Of a stretch of 8,557 nucleotides of DNA, positions 8,104 through 8,557 are shown one piece after another. Each line of letters starts with the position of its first letter. Position 1 is the stretch's first letter. This stretch comes from Spirochaetae bacterium HGW-Spirochaetae-7. GTDB taxonomy: Bacteria > Spirochaetota > Spirochaetia > Treponematales > UBA12059. The stretch spans positions 1 to 8,557 of the forward strand of contig PGXR01000211.1 of assembly GCA_002839245.1 (NCBI GenBank), in the 5' to 3' direction. The notes beneath the pieces were generated by a model that had not been told where the DNA came from, did not search any database, and saw only the letters and a program-made list of their open reading frames with translations. Made by a program: the position numbers and the translations under genes.

Positions 8104-8134
8104 AAGGCGACCTTTCATACGGCATGTGATTTTT
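8101..8134 (+). terminator. Hairpin overlapping the stop codon, weak terminator candidate
   Basis: TGAAAGG (8101-8107) and CCTTTCA (8111-8117) form a perfect 7-base stem with a CGA loop. The left arm includes the stop codon of the preceding gene. A run of five T lies at 8130-8134, 12 bases beyond the stem. A classical intrinsic terminator has the T run directly after a GC-rich stem, so this may be a weak terminator or an mRNA 3'-end stabiliser. Confidence 0.3.
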
Positions 8135-8140
8135 CTGCGC

Positions 8141-8169
8141 TTGATGCTCGGCCGGGGGTTCGTTAGTAT
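8141..8169 (+). promoter_or_regulatory. Putative sigma-70-type promoter for the aminotransferase
   Basis: TTGATG (8141-8146) and TAGTAT (8164-8169) are separated by exactly 17 bases, and each hexamer matches consensus at four of six positions. The expected transcription start is near 8176, on the second of two tandem ATG codons. If this is right, the message has almost no leader. The match is moderate and could be chance. Confidence 0.35.
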
Positions 8170-8172
8170 CCG

Positions 8173-8557
8173 ATGATGAGATTCTCAGACAGAACTGGCC
8201 GCTGTGCCGGGTTGAATGCCATCGCGGAACTTGCGGGGCGCCTGGCGGATGACGGTGTCGAAATCCTGAACCTCTCGGACAGCAACCCGACGAGGCACGG
8301 GCTTTCGCCAGGCGGCGTGCTCGAGCTCCTGTCCGATCCTTGTGCCCTGGAATACAGGCCAGACCCAAGGGGGCTGCTCTCCGCGAGGGCGGCGCTTGCC
8401 GCTCGCTCCGGAGGGGAGCCCCGCGACTATTTCCTGTCCGCAAGCACGTCCGAGGCCTACTCGTGGCTCTTCAAGCTGCTGTGCGACCCTGGTGACACGA
8501 TACTGGTACCCAGACCCGGCTACCCGTTGTTCGACCAGCTCGCTGTCCTTGAATCGG
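8173..8557 (+). CDS. PLP-dependent class I/II aminotransferase (3' partial)
   Basis: The first 128 codons of a gene that runs out of the window. An in-frame TAG at 8164-8166 limits the start to one of the tandem ATGs at 8173 or 8176. There is no good Shine-Dalgarno; the nearest G-run (8154-8158) is about 14 bases away. The sequence matches the N-terminal third of fold-type I aminotransferases: DSNPT at 36-40 (substrate end), YRPDPRG at 61-67 followed by SARAALAAR, ASTSEAY at 90-96 (PLP phosphate-binding loop) and DPGDTILVPRPGYPLF at 105-120. The PLP lysine lies beyond the window, so activity cannot be confirmed here. The ASTSEAYSWLFKLL form recalls broad-specificity aspartate/tyrosine/aromatic aminotransferases, but the substrate cannot be read. 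It catalyses cytoplasmic amino-group transfer and is probably not functionally tied to the upstream pair. Confidence 0.88.
   Translation, partial: MMRFSDRTGRCAGLNAIAELAGRLADDGVEILNLSDSNPTRHGLSPGGVLELLSDPCALEYRPDPRGLLSARAALAARSGGEPRDYFLSASTSEAYSWLFKLLCDPGDTILVPRPGYPLFDQLAVLES

Noticed and set aside
8101..8134. A strong intrinsic terminator after the secreted-protein gene
   Set aside because: The stem is real but short and AT-containing, and the T run is 12 bases away, so it is listed only as a weak candidate.
8015..8443. 142-codon open frame on the minus strand
   Set aside because: It lies opposite the end of the secreted-protein gene and the clearly recognisable aminotransferase, is Arg/Pro/Ser-rich and has no recognisable domain.

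Overview
The window is gene-dense and reads entirely on the + strand. It holds three protein-coding genes and no RNA genes, insertion sequences or CRISPR arrays that I can see. The layout is: (1) about 7 kb of one giant open frame that enters through the left edge and stops at 6995-6997; (2) a 368-residue secreted protein starting at 6997, overlapping that stop by one base; (3) a 69-base gap with a small hairpin and a promoter-like sequence; (4) the first 128 codons of a PLP-dependent aminotransferase, from 8173 out through the right edge.

The organism is most likely a spirochaete with a fairly GC-rich genome. This rests on family recognition from memory, not on a search. The giant protein has the architecture I associate with the very large Leptospira/Treponema-type repetitive surface or secreted proteins (the TIGR04388-like group). 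It has Ala-rich coiled coils, a hydrophobic hairpin, a Trp-marked helical section, a Gly/Ala-rich hydrophobic stretch, a conserved core with an AHEAYRNG segment, and a variable C-terminal tip. The second protein ends in what looks like the NADase-type glycan-binding domain, which is also common in spirochaetes.

The main point of interest is the end of the giant gene and the start of the next one. The C-terminal ~240 residues look like a separate beta-rich domain. It contains a His-x6-Ser-x-Gly-Cys motif (H2247, C2257) like the catalytic signature of L,D-transpeptidase-type (YkuD, Tlde1/DUF2778, DUF5675-like) peptidoglycan-acting domains. The GC content falls sharply just after this motif, and a low-GC stretch covers the N-terminal half of the next gene before the composition recovers in its glycan-binding half. 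The next gene starts at a TGATG overlap and has its own signal peptide. Together these suggest a polymorphic-toxin-like arrangement: a giant delivery protein with an exchangeable peptidoglycan-targeting tip, followed by an exported partner that could be an immunity or accessory protein. The function is an inference. What the sequence shows directly is the motif, the overlap, the signal peptide and the composition change.

The aminotransferase at the right edge looks like an unrelated metabolic gene with its own promoter. Its coding start sits almost on the predicted transcription start, so a leaderless message is possible. Residue numbers for the giant protein count the in-frame Met codon at 68 as 1, although the frame is open upstream of it.
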